In this document: in pieces, positions 7,282 to 14,553 of the stretch
Layout of the letters: each line of letters begins with the position of its first letter
Position numbering within the stretch: the first letter of the stretch is position 1
NCBI GenBank assembly: GCA_963521545.1
Contig: CAUQVP010000005.1
Location: forward strand, 1 to 40,961
Direction of reading: 5' to 3'
From: JABCPE02 sp963521545
GTDB taxonomy: Bacteria; Bacteroidota; Bacteroidia; Flavobacteriales; Weeksellaceae
Length of the DNA: 40,961 bases
Translations under genes and position numbers: made by a program
The notes under the pieces: generated by a model
Seen by the model: only the letters and a program-made list of their open reading frames with translations
Told to the model about the DNA's origin: nothing
Databases searched by the model: none

Positions 7282-7509
7282 ATGAGAATTAACATTCACA
7301 CTCAAATAGCAGTCGCTAATAATGAAGTTATCATCACCAAAGGAGATAAGGTAACAACTTCTATAGATAAAGTAGATGAAAGGCTCCTAAAACTTATTGC
7401 TAATCTTCAGGAGAAATTTTTAAATCAATTGGCTGAGGAAGTAGAGCATTTAGGTTACCGATTAACACATCGTACTGCTCCATTGTTTCCAGTACCCGAC
7501 CGTCCTTAA
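7282..7509 (+). CDS. Small early protein, unknown function
   Basis: A 75-residue predicted protein with an amphipathic middle (IDKVDERLLKLIANLQEK). It starts directly after an AT-rich leader (AACTTTAAATATTATTTAAA) that recurs before other genes of this phage, which supports the start. Its last 37 codons overlap, tail to tail, the minus-strand gene ending at 7400. No family recognised. A real stop might lie earlier if the 3' part is fortuitous. Confidence 0.5.
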   Translation: MRINIHTQIAVANNEVIITKGDKVTTSIDKVDERLLKLIANLQEKFLNQLAEEVEHLGYRLTHRTAPLFPVPDRP

Positions 7510-7609
7510 GGGTAACTAAGGCATAGTTTCCTTTTTTCTCAATGGTTGAAATTTCAGAAACAGCTACTAAAATATAAGTATCTATACTAGTAAAAATTTG
7601 AATAAACAT
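7400..7609 (-). CDS. Small counter-oriented protein
   Basis: A 69-residue predicted protein on the strand opposite to the early operon. The start at 7609 follows a -7 element TATATTTG (plus-strand 7637-7644 reversed). Composition is protein-like (STIEKKGNYALVTLKDGRV), resembling a small beta domain with a LytTR-like feel, but no family can be named. It overlaps the plus-strand gene by 110 nt at the 3' ends, so transcription of each is antisense to the other. Confidence 0.5.
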   Translation of the reverse strand: MFIQIFTSIDTYILVAVSEISTIEKKGNYALVTLKDGRVLETMEQYDVLIGNLNALLPQPIDLKISPED

Positions 7610-7636
7610 ATCACTGTAATTTTTGATTAGACACCA

Positions 7637-7644
7637 CAAATATA
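7637..7644 (-). promoter_or_regulatory. -7 element for the counter-oriented gene
   Basis: The reverse complement reads TATATTTG (TAnnTTTG), 28 nt before the start at 7609. No clear -33 element. Confidence 0.4.
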
Positions 7645-7652
7645 GTGATTTA

Positions 7653-7695
7653 TCCCGAAGGGCATACACTGGGGTTCGAGTCCCCAGCGGGAACA
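7653..7695 (+). ncRNA. tRNA-like minihelix 1
   Basis: Stem TCCCG (7653-7657) pairs with CGGGA (7688-7692). An 11-nt linker AAGGGCATACA follows, then T-arm stem CTGGGG / CCCCAG with the 7-nt loop TTCGAGT, a perfect tRNA T-loop. The T-arm 3' strand runs straight into the acceptor-like 3' strand, as in tRNA. It ends in ACA. There is no D or anticodon arm. It lies 25 nt before the MuA start. A second copy with different stems is at 13459. Confidence 0.65.
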
Positions 7696-7720
7696 AAATA
7701 AAGACAATAAATAAAGAATA

Positions 7721-9763
7721 ATGCCACACCAATGGGGTAACATATTAGTAGTAACCAAGGACGAGCTTGTTCCGAAGTATTATAACTGTTTAAAATCGCT
7801 TCAAACGCAGATAAGCAGATATAAAGACAAACCTTACGGAATAAAGAAAGTCCAGTCGGGAGGTAACGGGCGCCAGCTGTTGGTAGACTTTGACAGTCTG
7901 CCCAAGGAGATACAGAACAGCATAGGCGACCCCCGTACGATGCACCACCCCCTGCTGAAGTTCTGGGAGATAAATCCTGCAGCTACGGCATTCTACACCA
8001 CCTACGAGTTTGAAGATGGCGATTACTTAAAAATAGAATACCAAGAAGAATATATCACTAACGCCAGCGTGCTGATAGCCCTGCTGAAACTAAAAGAAGA
8101 AAGGCTCTCACTAAAAGGAGGCAAGAAAATAGGTATCATGGAAAGCCTAAGGATAGACCTAATCACCTTCAATGAATACCTGCCCAAAGTACACGGCAGA
8201 GCCCATACACTAGAGCTGGGAGACAGACAGTTTTCAAGGGTATTTAAAGAGTTTTTAAAAGGAGATGAAAAGGACTTTAATTTCGGAAGTCTAATCTCCA
8301 AAAAACTAAAAAACAAACATGCGAAGATAATGACTGATGATATGATAAAACTGCTGAATGACATGTTCGCAGGGCGAGAAAACAAACCGACAAGGACAGA
8401 GGTAGCAGATGAATATCAGGCGTTTTTAGACGGCACTGTAGAAATCATCAACCACACCACAGGAGAAGTCTACGACCATACCGACCGCAAGAGGTTTAAG
8501 CAGATTTCTGAAAACAGCATCATCGCTTGGCTGGGAAGATGGGAGAACAAGATAGGAACCTACGCAAAACGAAGTGGAGACCGCCAGAAACTGATACAGC
8601 AGTTCGTGCCATATCACAGTTTGGACAAAGTGAAAGAAGCAGGAGTGCTCATCTCCATAGATGACAGACAGCCTCCATTCTTCTACGATAAGAGCAAAAG
8701 GCTGTGGTTCTATATGGGAATAGACCTAGGCTCGGAAGCATGGACAACATGGGTATACGGAGAAACCAAGGAGGGACTTATCCTAAACTTCTACCGCCAG
8801 ATGGTAAGGAACTACACTGAATGGGGCTTTAACCTGCCTCTCGGTCTGGAATGCGAAAGTGCTTTGAATGCATCATTTAGAGATACTTTCTTGAAAAATG
8901 GGGCGATGTTTGACAATGTGAGAATAGAAGCCAACAAGGCAAGAGCAAAACATGTAGAGCGGTATTTCGGAAAACTGCGATATGAGTTTGAAAAAGACAA
9001 AGAGGGCTGGCTCGGAAGACCCTTTGCAAGGAAAGAAGACAACCAAAAGGGACCCGAAGGAGATATTATTCTACCAAAGGAGCAAATCATAATGAACTCC
9101 TTATATGATATACAAAAATGGAATAATATGGAGCACAGCCGCCACGAAGGTAAAACACGCTGGGAAGTCTTCACAGAGATGCAGAGTAAGGAAACCAAAC
9201 CTACCAACTGGAGAGCGATACTCCCTTATCTAGGCTACAATACCAAAACATCTTGTAATGCTGGTATAGTAAAATTTAGAAGCAGTGAGTATCTGCTGGG
9301 ACTTTCGGGAGAAATCGCCCTTGGAGAGGATTTGATAAGGCTGATGAAATATATAGAAGGAAAAAGTTTTGAGATTTTCTGGCTGGATGGGAACGATGGA
9401 GAGGTACTAAAAGCGATGGTCTATTATGATGACATGCTTATCTGCGAACTGCTTCCGAAACCTACCTACAGCCGTGCTTATCATGAACTAGACGACGCAG
9501 GAAAAATCAACCGACAAATAATGTCTGCATATGAAAACACTGTAAACGCCTACATGAGAGACAGAAAGAATGATATAGACCGACTGACCGTGATAGACCG
9601 CCGAAGCAAGGTGCTGAATAACAAATTTGTCATTCCAGGGCTGGAAAGCTACACCCCTCGTGAAGAACCAGCTAAGAAGATAGAAACCGAAACCGAAGAA
9701 ACAGAACAAATACCAATACAAACAGGAAGACTCTCAAAAGGGCTTTCAGCAAACTTTAGATAA
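7721..9763 (+). CDS. MuA-type DDE transposase
   Basis: Catalyses strand transfer of the phage ends during integration and replicative transposition. The 680-residue length is close to MuA (663). The N-terminal ~220 residues are DNA-binding; the RNase-H-like core starts near 305 with ISIDDRQPP (D314/D315). It continues through GIDLGSEAWTTW, then LGLECESALNAS (E377/E379) where MuA has its second Asp, and KHVERYFGKL with Glu413. A D-E-E reading is unusual but may be normal for this branch. The C-terminal region is charged, as in the MuB-contacting domain of MuA. MuB follows after 12 nt. Confidence 0.93.
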   Translation: MPHQWGNILVVTKDELVPKYYNCLKSLQTQISRYKDKPYGIKKVQSGGNGRQLLVDFDSLPKEIQNSIGDPRTMHHPLLKFWEINPAATAFYTTYEFEDGDYLKIEYQEEYITNASVLIALLKLKEERLSLKGGKKIGIMESLRIDLITFNEYLPKVHGRAHTLELGDRQFSRVFKEFLKGDEKDFNFGSLISKKLKNKHAKIMTDDMIKLLNDMFAGRENKPTRTEVADEYQAFLDGTVEIINHTTGEVYDHTDRKRFKQISENSIIAWLGRWENKIGTYAKRSGDRQKLIQQFVPYHSLDKVKEAGVLISIDDRQPPFFYDKSKRLWFYMGIDLGSEAWTTWVYGETKEGLILNFYRQMVRNYTEWGFNLPLGLECESALNASFRDTFLKNGAMFDNVRIEANKARAKHVERYFGKLRYEFEKDKEGWLGRPFARKEDNQKGPEGDIILPKEQIIMNSLYDIQKWNNMEHSRHEGKTRWEVFTEMQSKETKPTNWRAILPYLGYNTKTSCNAGIVKFRSSEYLLGLSGEIALGEDLIRLMKYIEGKSFEIFWLDGNDGEVLKAMVYYDDMLICELLPKPTYSRAYHELDDAGKINRQIMSAYENTVNAYMRDRKNDIDRLTVIDRRSKVLNNKFVIPGLESYTPREEPAKKIETETEETEQIPIQTGRLSKGLSANFR

Positions 9764-9775
9764 AAAATAATTGTT

Positions 9776-10672
9776 ATGGAAATATCAACAGAACTAAAAG
9801 AAGCCATCGCTCTTGCGATAATAGAAGGTAAAAGCCGATACAGTGGTTCGGACAGTGCCTACGCTAAAACTCTCAATATTAATGGAGCAGTATTCAGCCG
9901 ATTGAAAAAAGGCGAAAGAGAGGGACTTTTGTCCCCTACGCAATGGCTCACGATAGGAAGAAAACTAAATGTAACATTAGATAATGATAATTGGAACGCT
10001 GTAGAGACTGATGTTTACCTTGAACTGCAAGATGATTTTAACTACTGCCAGCAGAACTCAAAGTCTCTGATATTAGTAGATGACTGCGGAATAGGAAAGA
10101 CTTTTTGTGCGAAGATATTAGTCTCTAAAATGCGAAATGCTTTCTATCTGGACGCTTCTCAATGCAAAACAAAAAGGCTGTTCATAAAAGCCCTAGCTAG
10201 AGAAATAGGATGCGGAGACATAGGAAATTATAATGAAATCCTAGCCAACCTAAAATACTACATCAATAATCTAGGGAAAGTATTTATCTGTATAGATGAA
10301 GCAGGAGATTTGGATTACGCAGCATTCTTGGAACTAAAAGGATTGATAAACGGAACCATTGGACGCTGTGGCTGGTATATGATGGGAGCCGATGGACTGA
10401 GAGCCAAAATACAGCGAGGCATCAACAATCACAAAGTAGGTTATAAAGAAATCTTTGACCGCTTCGCTTCCGAATTTAGAGGGATAACGCCAGATGTGAA
10501 AGAAGATAAAGTAAAATTCTATGAAAAGCTCTTTTATGATGTAGCAGTCCAGAACATGGAGGACAAGAGCAAGATAAACAGCCTTGTAAAAAAGTGTTTC
10601 ACTAAAAAAGATAATGGAATAAAGAGCCTTAGATATTTAGAAACCTTAATAAAAATACAGAAAGCAGCATAA
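9776..10672 (+). CDS. MuB-type AAA+ target-selection ATPase
   Basis: A 298-residue ATPase that binds target DNA, delivers it to MuA and gives target immunity. The N-terminal ~70 residues are an HTH-like domain (AYAKTLNINGAVFSRLKKGE). Walker A is VDDCGIGKTF (Lys108), Walker B VFICIDEAG (Asp174, Glu175), followed by an MuB-like C-terminal helical part. Length matches MuB (312). Its stop overlaps the next start (TAATG), so translation is coupled. Confidence 0.92.
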   Translation: MEISTELKEAIALAIIEGKSRYSGSDSAYAKTLNINGAVFSRLKKGEREGLLSPTQWLTIGRKLNVTLDNDNWNAVETDVYLELQDDFNYCQQNSKSLILVDDCGIGKTFCAKILVSKMRNAFYLDASQCKTKRLFIKALAREIGCGDIGNYNEILANLKYYINNLGKVFICIDEAGDLDYAAFLELKGLINGTIGRCGWYMMGADGLRAKIQRGINNHKVGYKEIFDRFASEFRGITPDVKEDKVKFYEKLFYDVAVQNMEDKSKINSLVKKCFTKKDNGIKSLRYLETLIKIQKAA

Positions 10673-11301
10673 TGAAGGCATTAAGTGTAAAACAAGCCTA
10701 TTCTAAGAAATTTAAAAAGTTTGAATTTGAGGGGATTTGGCAGGAAGTATTTGGAAATCCAGAGACCACAGGAGGCTGGATAATCCATGGAGATGAGAAA
10801 CAAGGAAAATCCACCTTTGCGCTGATGCTGGCAAACTACCTTACTAGGTTTGGAAAAGTCTTGTATATCTCCGCAGAAGAGGGTATCAGTGAGCATTTCA
10901 CAGGAGCAATGAAACGAATGGGCATCAATGATACTAATAAGAACTTTAAGATAATAGAATATGAAGAATGGGAGGATATAGAGGAAAGAATGAAGAAAAG
11001 ACAATGTCAAAAAATCATCTTCATAGACAACATCACCAAGTATGTGGATGAGATTACAAAAGTCAAGCTGAAAGAACTGATGATGAAACACCAGGATAAG
11101 CTGATAATTTTTGTAAGCCACGAGGAAAGAGGAATGCCAGATACCGCAGCAGGAAGATACTGGCGAAAGATGAGCAAAATAATAGTACAAGCGAAAGGAA
11201 TGCGAGTGACTGTTTTAGGAAGGTGTCCAGGTGGCAATATTATGATAGATGAAGAAAAAGCCCTGCTGTATCACGGAACAGAACTAAAAGAAACTAATTA
11301 A
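10672..11301 (+). CDS. Second phage ATPase, RecA-like fold
   Basis: A 209-residue P-loop ATPase: Walker A GDEKQGKST (40-48), Walker B KIIFIDNI (Asp119), and IIFVSHEERG as a sensor-like strand. The overall pattern is RecA/DnaB/RadA-like rather than AAA+. Classic Mu has no such gene next to MuB. It could be a replisome or recombination factor helping replicative transposition. That is inference from location. It shares one base with the MuB stop. Confidence 0.75.
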   Translation: MKALSVKQAYSKKFKKFEFEGIWQEVFGNPETTGGWIIHGDEKQGKSTFALMLANYLTRFGKVLYISAEEGISEHFTGAMKRMGINDTNKNFKIIEYEEWEDIEERMKKRQCQKIIFIDNITKYVDEITKVKLKELMMKHQDKLIIFVSHEERGMPDTAAGRYWRKMSKIIVQAKGMRVTVLGRCPGGNIMIDEEKALLYHGTELKETN

Positions 11302-11315
11302 AAAACAAATATACA

Positions 11316-11609
11316 ATGGTAATTTACGGAGCAATTAAAAACATCGGAGAGAAAGAGCAGATAAGCGAAACATTCTCCAAAGTAGAAGTAATGCTAGATA
11401 CATCTACCTACGAGCAAGGAACTGGCAAAAAGTATGAGAATGCAGCCAAAGTACAATTTACAAATGATAACATTCAAAAGTTAGCAGATTTCAAACCAGG
11501 TCACCGAGTAAAAGTGTCTTTCAGTATCTATGGAAAAGAAGGCATATCGAAAGACGGCAAACCTTACTTTATTCAAAATCTTAATGCATTTAAAATCGAA
11601 AAGATATGA
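11316..11609 (+). CDS. DUF3127 protein, probable OB-fold ssDNA-binding type
   Basis: A 97-residue protein matching DUF3127: a beta-rich opening (VEVMLDTSTYEQGTGKKYEN) and a C-terminal KVSFSIYGKEGISKDGKPYF, resembling the OB fold of single-strand binding proteins. It is probably a phage DNA-replication accessory. It overlaps the next small gene by ATGA at 11606. Confidence 0.75.
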   Translation: MVIYGAIKNIGEKEQISETFSKVEVMLDTSTYEQGTGKKYENAAKVQFTNDNIQKLADFKPGHRVKVSFSIYGKEGISKDGKPYFIQNLNAFKIEKI

Positions 11610-11764
11610 CAGAACTATTTGAGCCCAACCTTGAGGAGTTGGAAGTGATGATAAAAGAAATAGAGAAACAAATGGAAGAGGCGGAAAGCTTTGCCGAATG
11701 GAAAGAACTACAGCACCAGCTGGAAGGATTGCTAGAAAAACAAAAAGAACTACTAAAAGAATAA
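11606..11764 (+). CDS. Small coiled-coil protein
   Basis: A 52-residue protein starting at the ATG at 11606, which overlaps the previous stop (ATGA). Almost entirely helical with heptads of Leu, Glu and Lys (LEELEVMIKEIEKQMEEAE), so a short coiled coil. No family named. Confidence 0.6.
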   Translation: MTELFEPNLEELEVMIKEIEKQMEEAESFAEWKELQHQLEGLLEKQKELLKE

Positions 11765-11766
11765 AC

Positions 11767-12015
11767 ATGAAAAAACAGAATAAGGATTTTGCAATAATCC
11801 ACAACACACCGAAAGGACAAGTATTGATAACTAGAGAACCTGAGGATGAACACGAAATTATTACTATTTGGGTAAGATTGGAGGATATAGGAATGGCAAA
11901 ATTCAAAATAACCATAAAAGATGAAGATTTAGCTGACAGAGCCTTTGAAAAATATAAAGACTACGAAGTAACTAAAACAGCAATCAATAGTGTATTAAAC
12001 CAAGAATATTTATAA
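11767..12015 (+). CDS. Hypothetical early protein
   Basis: An 82-residue acidic protein from the ATG at 11767, 2 nt after the preceding stop. It has a beta-like first half (FAIIHNTPKGQVLITRE) and a helical end. No family recognised. It is part of the MuB-proximal run of tightly spaced small genes. Confidence 0.6.
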   Translation: MKKQNKDFAIIHNTPKGQVLITREPEDEHEIITIWVRLEDIGMAKFKITIKDEDLADRAFEKYKDYEVTKTAINSVLNQEYL

Positions 12016-12026
12016 AAATAAAAGAG

Positions 12027-12170
12027 ATGACAACATTTATGATTTTATTATTAGCCCACGCTGTTTATATCTTGAAATTGTTTGATATATTCAGAAAGGA
12101 AAGCACTCTTTTAATCGCTTTAATAGGGTTTTTGTTAAGTGCTGTTTGCTGGCGACAAGATATAATGTAG
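12027..12170 (+). CDS. Small two-helix membrane protein
   Basis: A 47-residue protein from the ATG at 12027 (just after AAAGAG) to TAG at 12168. It has two hydrophobic segments, TFMILLLAHAVYILKLF and TLLIALIGFLLSAVCW, separated by a charged RKES turn: a hairpin inner-membrane protein. No homologue recognised. Small membrane proteins in this position could affect superinfection or envelope state; that is speculation. Confidence 0.5.
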   Translation: MTTFMILLLAHAVYILKLFDIFRKESTLLIALIGFLLSAVCWRQDIM

Positions 12171-12228
12171 GGAATAGTTACCCTTACTTATACTTCATTC
12201 ATATCTATTCTATTGATAACCCTTTATT

Positions 12229-12453
12229 ATGATGATATCGATGATTTATAAAATATTAGCAGTTGTGGTGATAGCAATCCTACTCCAGAATTGCAAGACA
12301 TCAGACCCATACAAGAATTTTAAAAAAGAAATTAGAACAAAAAAAATAAAAGATTATGACAACAATAGAAGAATTACTAAAAAAACCCATTACAGAACTT
12401 TCCAGCACAGAGTTAAAGCAGGTAATGGCACACAAGAAGAAAGAAGAATTTGA
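12229..12453 (+). CDS. Small predicted lipoprotein
   Basis: A 74-residue protein with a signal-peptide II region (ILAVVVIAILLQNC): the LQNC lipobox gives a lipidated Cys near residue 22. The rest is basic. The start could be the ATG at 12229 or 12241. Its last 98 nt overlap the DUF3164 gene in another frame, which is unusual and lowers confidence in the C-terminal part. It is a candidate envelope-exclusion lipoprotein, as some prophages encode, but this is inference. Confidence 0.45.
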   Translation: MMISMIYKILAVVVIAILLQNCKTSDPYKNFKKEIRTKKIKDYDNNRRITKKTHYRTFQHRVKAGNGTQEERRI

Positions 12454-13021
12454 GGCGGAACAAGCCCGAAAGGAAGAAATCGACAAAGAAACTGATTTAC
12501 TGGTAAATGCCATTGTTGGAGAGTACCGCCAGAAAAGTGAGGATTTGCGGATTTGGAAAGACTTACAAGTAGAGGCTATTCTGAATAATCAAAAAAGAAT
12601 GTATGAAAGTTTAGGAAGCGAACCAAAAGAAAGCAAAACAATCACTTACAAAACAAGAGATGGTAAACAGAAAGTAGTTTTGGAATATGCTGATAAACTT
12701 GGATTTAACAATGAGGCAATAGTGCATATTGATAAAATAAAAGAGATTATCAAACAGGAATTTAAGGATACCAACCCTAAATTATTTGGTTTTGTAGAAA
12801 GTATTTTAGTGAAAAATAGTGCAGGAGATTACGACCCTCAACTCTTGACCAAAGCTAGAAAAGAGGCAGAAAAACTAGACAATCCGCAAGAGATTTTAGA
12901 AGAATTTGATAAGTTGGAAAAATGCAAAGTAGTAGAAGGAACTTCCCGATATGTAAGAGCCTACGAAAAAGACAAAAACAATAAATGGCAGGGAATAACA
13001 CTTAATTTTTCAGCGCTTTAA
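12356..13021 (+). CDS. DUF3164 protein
   Basis: A 221-residue early protein. The N-terminal half is a long helical coiled coil (residues 25-90). The C-terminal signature EGTSRYVRAYEKDKNNKWQG matches DUF3164, a family found in the early region of Mu-like phages of Proteobacteria and Bacteroidota. Its function is not established. Confidence 0.8.
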   Translation: MTTIEELLKKPITELSSTELKQVMAHKKKEEFEAEQARKEEIDKETDLLVNAIVGEYRQKSEDLRIWKDLQVEAILNNQKRMYESLGSEPKESKTITYKTRDGKQKVVLEYADKLGFNNEAIVHIDKIKEIIKQEFKDTNPKLFGFVESILVKNSAGDYDPQLLTKARKEAEKLDNPQEILEEFDKLEKCKVVEGTSRYVRAYEKDKNNKWQGITLNFSAL

Positions 13022-13044
13022 ATAACCTTTAAAACTAATTTAAA

Positions 13045-13272
13045 ATGACAATAGGACAAAGAAGATGTGGCATAAGAAACAGAGAAATGGAGCCGATGAT
13101 AGTAGAGACCACAAGGAAGCGTATAGCAGAAATTATAGACGGGCTGGAACAACAGAGGGGCGATAAAAACACTACTTCAGCAAGTGGAGAAAAGCAAAGG
13201 CTTATTTCCCTTGCACAAACAAAATTAGAGGAGGCATGCATGTTTGCTGTAAAGGCTATGTATGCTGAGTAA
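13045..13272 (+). CDS. Acb2/Tad1-like small protein (candidate cyclic-nucleotide sponge)
   Basis: A 75-residue helical protein. The C-terminal GEKQRLISLAQTKLEEACMF followed by AVKAM resembles the pattern R-x-x-x-LA-x-T-x-LE-x-x-M-x-AVKA that I associate with the Acb2/Tad1 hairpin family. Those phage proteins bind signal nucleotides and so block CBASS or Thoeris defence. The assignment rests on that short motif and the size, so it is tentative. The start is supported by the recurring AT-rich leader (ACCTTTAAAACTAATTTAAA). Confidence 0.5.
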   Translation: MTIGQRRCGIRNREMEPMIVETTRKRIAEIIDGLEQQRGDKNTTSASGEKQRLISLAQTKLEEACMFAVKAMYAE

Positions 13273-13297
13273 CATAACTTTTAAAAATAATTTAAAA

Positions 13298-13447
13298 ATG
13301 GACAAAATAGAAGAAATCACAGAAGCAGTAAAAGAGTTTTTCGAGAGAGAAACAAAAGAACTTAACAAAGAAGAATATCAAGAAGTATTAAGAGAGCTTA
13401 TCTCTGATTTTGCAATAATGCTGGATGCTTCAAAAAAAGAGGATTAA
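13298..13447 (+). CDS. Small acidic helical protein
   Basis: A 49-residue protein from the ATG at 13298, directly behind the phage's recurring leader (CTTTTAAAAATAATTTAAAA). Highly charged helices (EEITEAVKEFFERETKEL). No family recognised. An upstream ATG at 13262 lies in the previous gene and would bypass the leader. Confidence 0.55.
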   Translation: MDKIEEITEAVKEFFERETKELNKEEYQEVLRELISDFAIMLDASKKED

Positions 13448-13458
13448 ATTCTAACCTT

Positions 13459-13501
13459 TCCGCACAGGCAGGCACCGATGTTCGAGCCATCGGGCGGAGC
13501 A
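13459..13501 (+). ncRNA. tRNA-like minihelix 2
   Basis: Stem TCCGC (13459-13463) pairs with GCGGA (13494-13498). The linker is 11 nt (ACAGGCAGGCA), then T-arm CCGATG / CATCGG with loop TTCGAGC. It has the same layout as the element at 7653: same linker length, shared GGCA..CA in the linker, and GGARCAAAATA at the 3' end, but both stems differ by compensating changes. It lies 28 nt before the gene at 13530. Confidence 0.65.
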
Positions 13502-13529
13502 AAATACAATTTTCAAAGAAATTTATAAA

Positions 13530-13955
13530 ATGGCAACACTCAAAGCACTGATGACCTCCCTCTCCAAACAGGGACTACAAGAACAACGAGGAGAAATCAT
13601 CTATGATTTCACAAGTGGACGCACCAGCTCAGCAAAAGAGCTTACAGCATCTGAAATAGATGAACTTTATTACGAGCTGAACAAAAGAGCTTCGGTAACA
13701 TCCCGAGAACTGGACAAGAAGAGAAAAAGACTAATAGCTGCTATCTTCGGGGTATTTGAAAAGATGAATAAAAAACCGAGCGTGGAATATGTAAAAGGCA
13801 TCGCCTGCCGTGCAGCGAAAGAAGATGATTTTAACAAAATCCCTGCCGAGAGGCTGACAAGTCTTTATAACGCCTTTCTGAACGCTCAAAAAGACTTGAA
13901 TTTTGCCAAAAGGCTCGCAGACAGTCTTGTAGAAGAAACGATAATTTTAAATTAA
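13530..13955 (+). CDS. Hypothetical early protein (GemA-like position)
   Basis: A 141-residue helical protein. The N-terminal TSGRTSSAKELTASEIDELY and the later SVEYVKGIACRAAKEDDFN faintly recall Mu GemA/gp16 (DUF1018), which also has a short conserved T-G-x-x-S-x-x-x-LT stretch; similarity is too weak to assert. It is preceded by tRNA-like minihelix 2 and starts a run of four closely spaced genes. Confidence 0.6.
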   Translation: MATLKALMTSLSKQGLQEQRGEIIYDFTSGRTSSAKELTASEIDELYYELNKRASVTSRELDKKRKRLIAAIFGVFEKMNKKPSVEYVKGIACRAAKEDDFNKIPAERLTSLYNAFLNAQKDLNFAKRLADSLVEETIILN

Positions 13956-13959
13956 AAAC

Positions 13960-14163
13960 ATGAATATAATAAAGATTTTAAACCAAGATTTAGAAAAAGT
14001 TTTAGAGGTGAAAGGCGAAGGTATTTATATTAAAATTAAAGATGGGATACAGTGCATCTGCAAAGATACTTCGTGGGGGCATTTTGATAGCGAGATGATT
14101 ATTTATACAGTTCCCCGAAACTTTTTCTTATTCAAAAACCAAGAAAATGAAAATGAAAAATAA
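13960..14163 (+). CDS. Hypothetical protein
   Basis: A 67-residue beta-rich protein, ATG 4 nt after the previous stop. It has a paired Cys pattern (GIQCICKDTSW). No family recognised. Confidence 0.5.
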   Translation: MNIIKILNQDLEKVLEVKGEGIYIKIKDGIQCICKDTSWGHFDSEMIIYTVPRNFFLFKNQENENEK

Positions 14164-14169
14164 AAAGAT

Positions 14170-14553
14170 ATGGAAGCCGAACTACACACACCAGAGCTGG
14201 AGATATTAGAAAACCTCAACGAAATCACAGGCTCTAAGTTCCGACCGATAAAGAGTAATTTAACCAAAATTAAAACCCTTTTAAAGGCGGAATTTACCCC
14301 ACAGGATATTATAGAAGTTATCCAGCTGAAAACCATTCAATGGAAGAACAATCCCGCTATGGCAGGTTACCTCTGCCCAACAACTTTGTTCAGAGAAAGC
14401 AATTTTGAAAAGTATCACAACGAAGTAAACCAAGTAAAACAAAATCCAAAGTTATATGAGCAATATTTCAAAAGCATTAACAAAATCCCAACCTCCGCAG
14501 CCGACAACGCTGATGACCTTACAGAACTATACGGAGAAGAAACAAGCCTTTAA
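14170..14553 (+). CDS. Phg_2220_C-type replication-associated protein
   Basis: A 127-residue protein. LENLNEITGSKFRPIKSN, then FTPQDIIEVIQLKTIQWKN and YLCPTTLFRESNFEKY, match the conserved phage C-terminal domain Phg_2220_C, usually found at the end of phage replication-initiator proteins. Here it stands alone without the N-terminal winged helix. It overlaps the next gene by about 98 nt in another frame. Confidence 0.7.
   Translation: MEAELHTPELEILENLNEITGSKFRPIKSNLTKIKTLLKAEFTPQDIIEVIQLKTIQWKNNPAMAGYLCPTTLFRESNFEKYHNEVNQVKQNPKLYEQYFKSINKIPTSAADNADDLTELYGEETSL

Noticed and set aside
7653..7695. A complete tRNA gene
   Set aside because: No anticodon arm, D arm or 7-bp acceptor partner exists upstream; only acceptor-like and T-arm parts are present.
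13459..13501. Leftover attachment site of a tRNA-targeting integrase
   Set aside because: No integrase gene nearby; two copies with different but pairing stems and equal linkers fit a selected RNA better than a duplicated tRNA 3' end.
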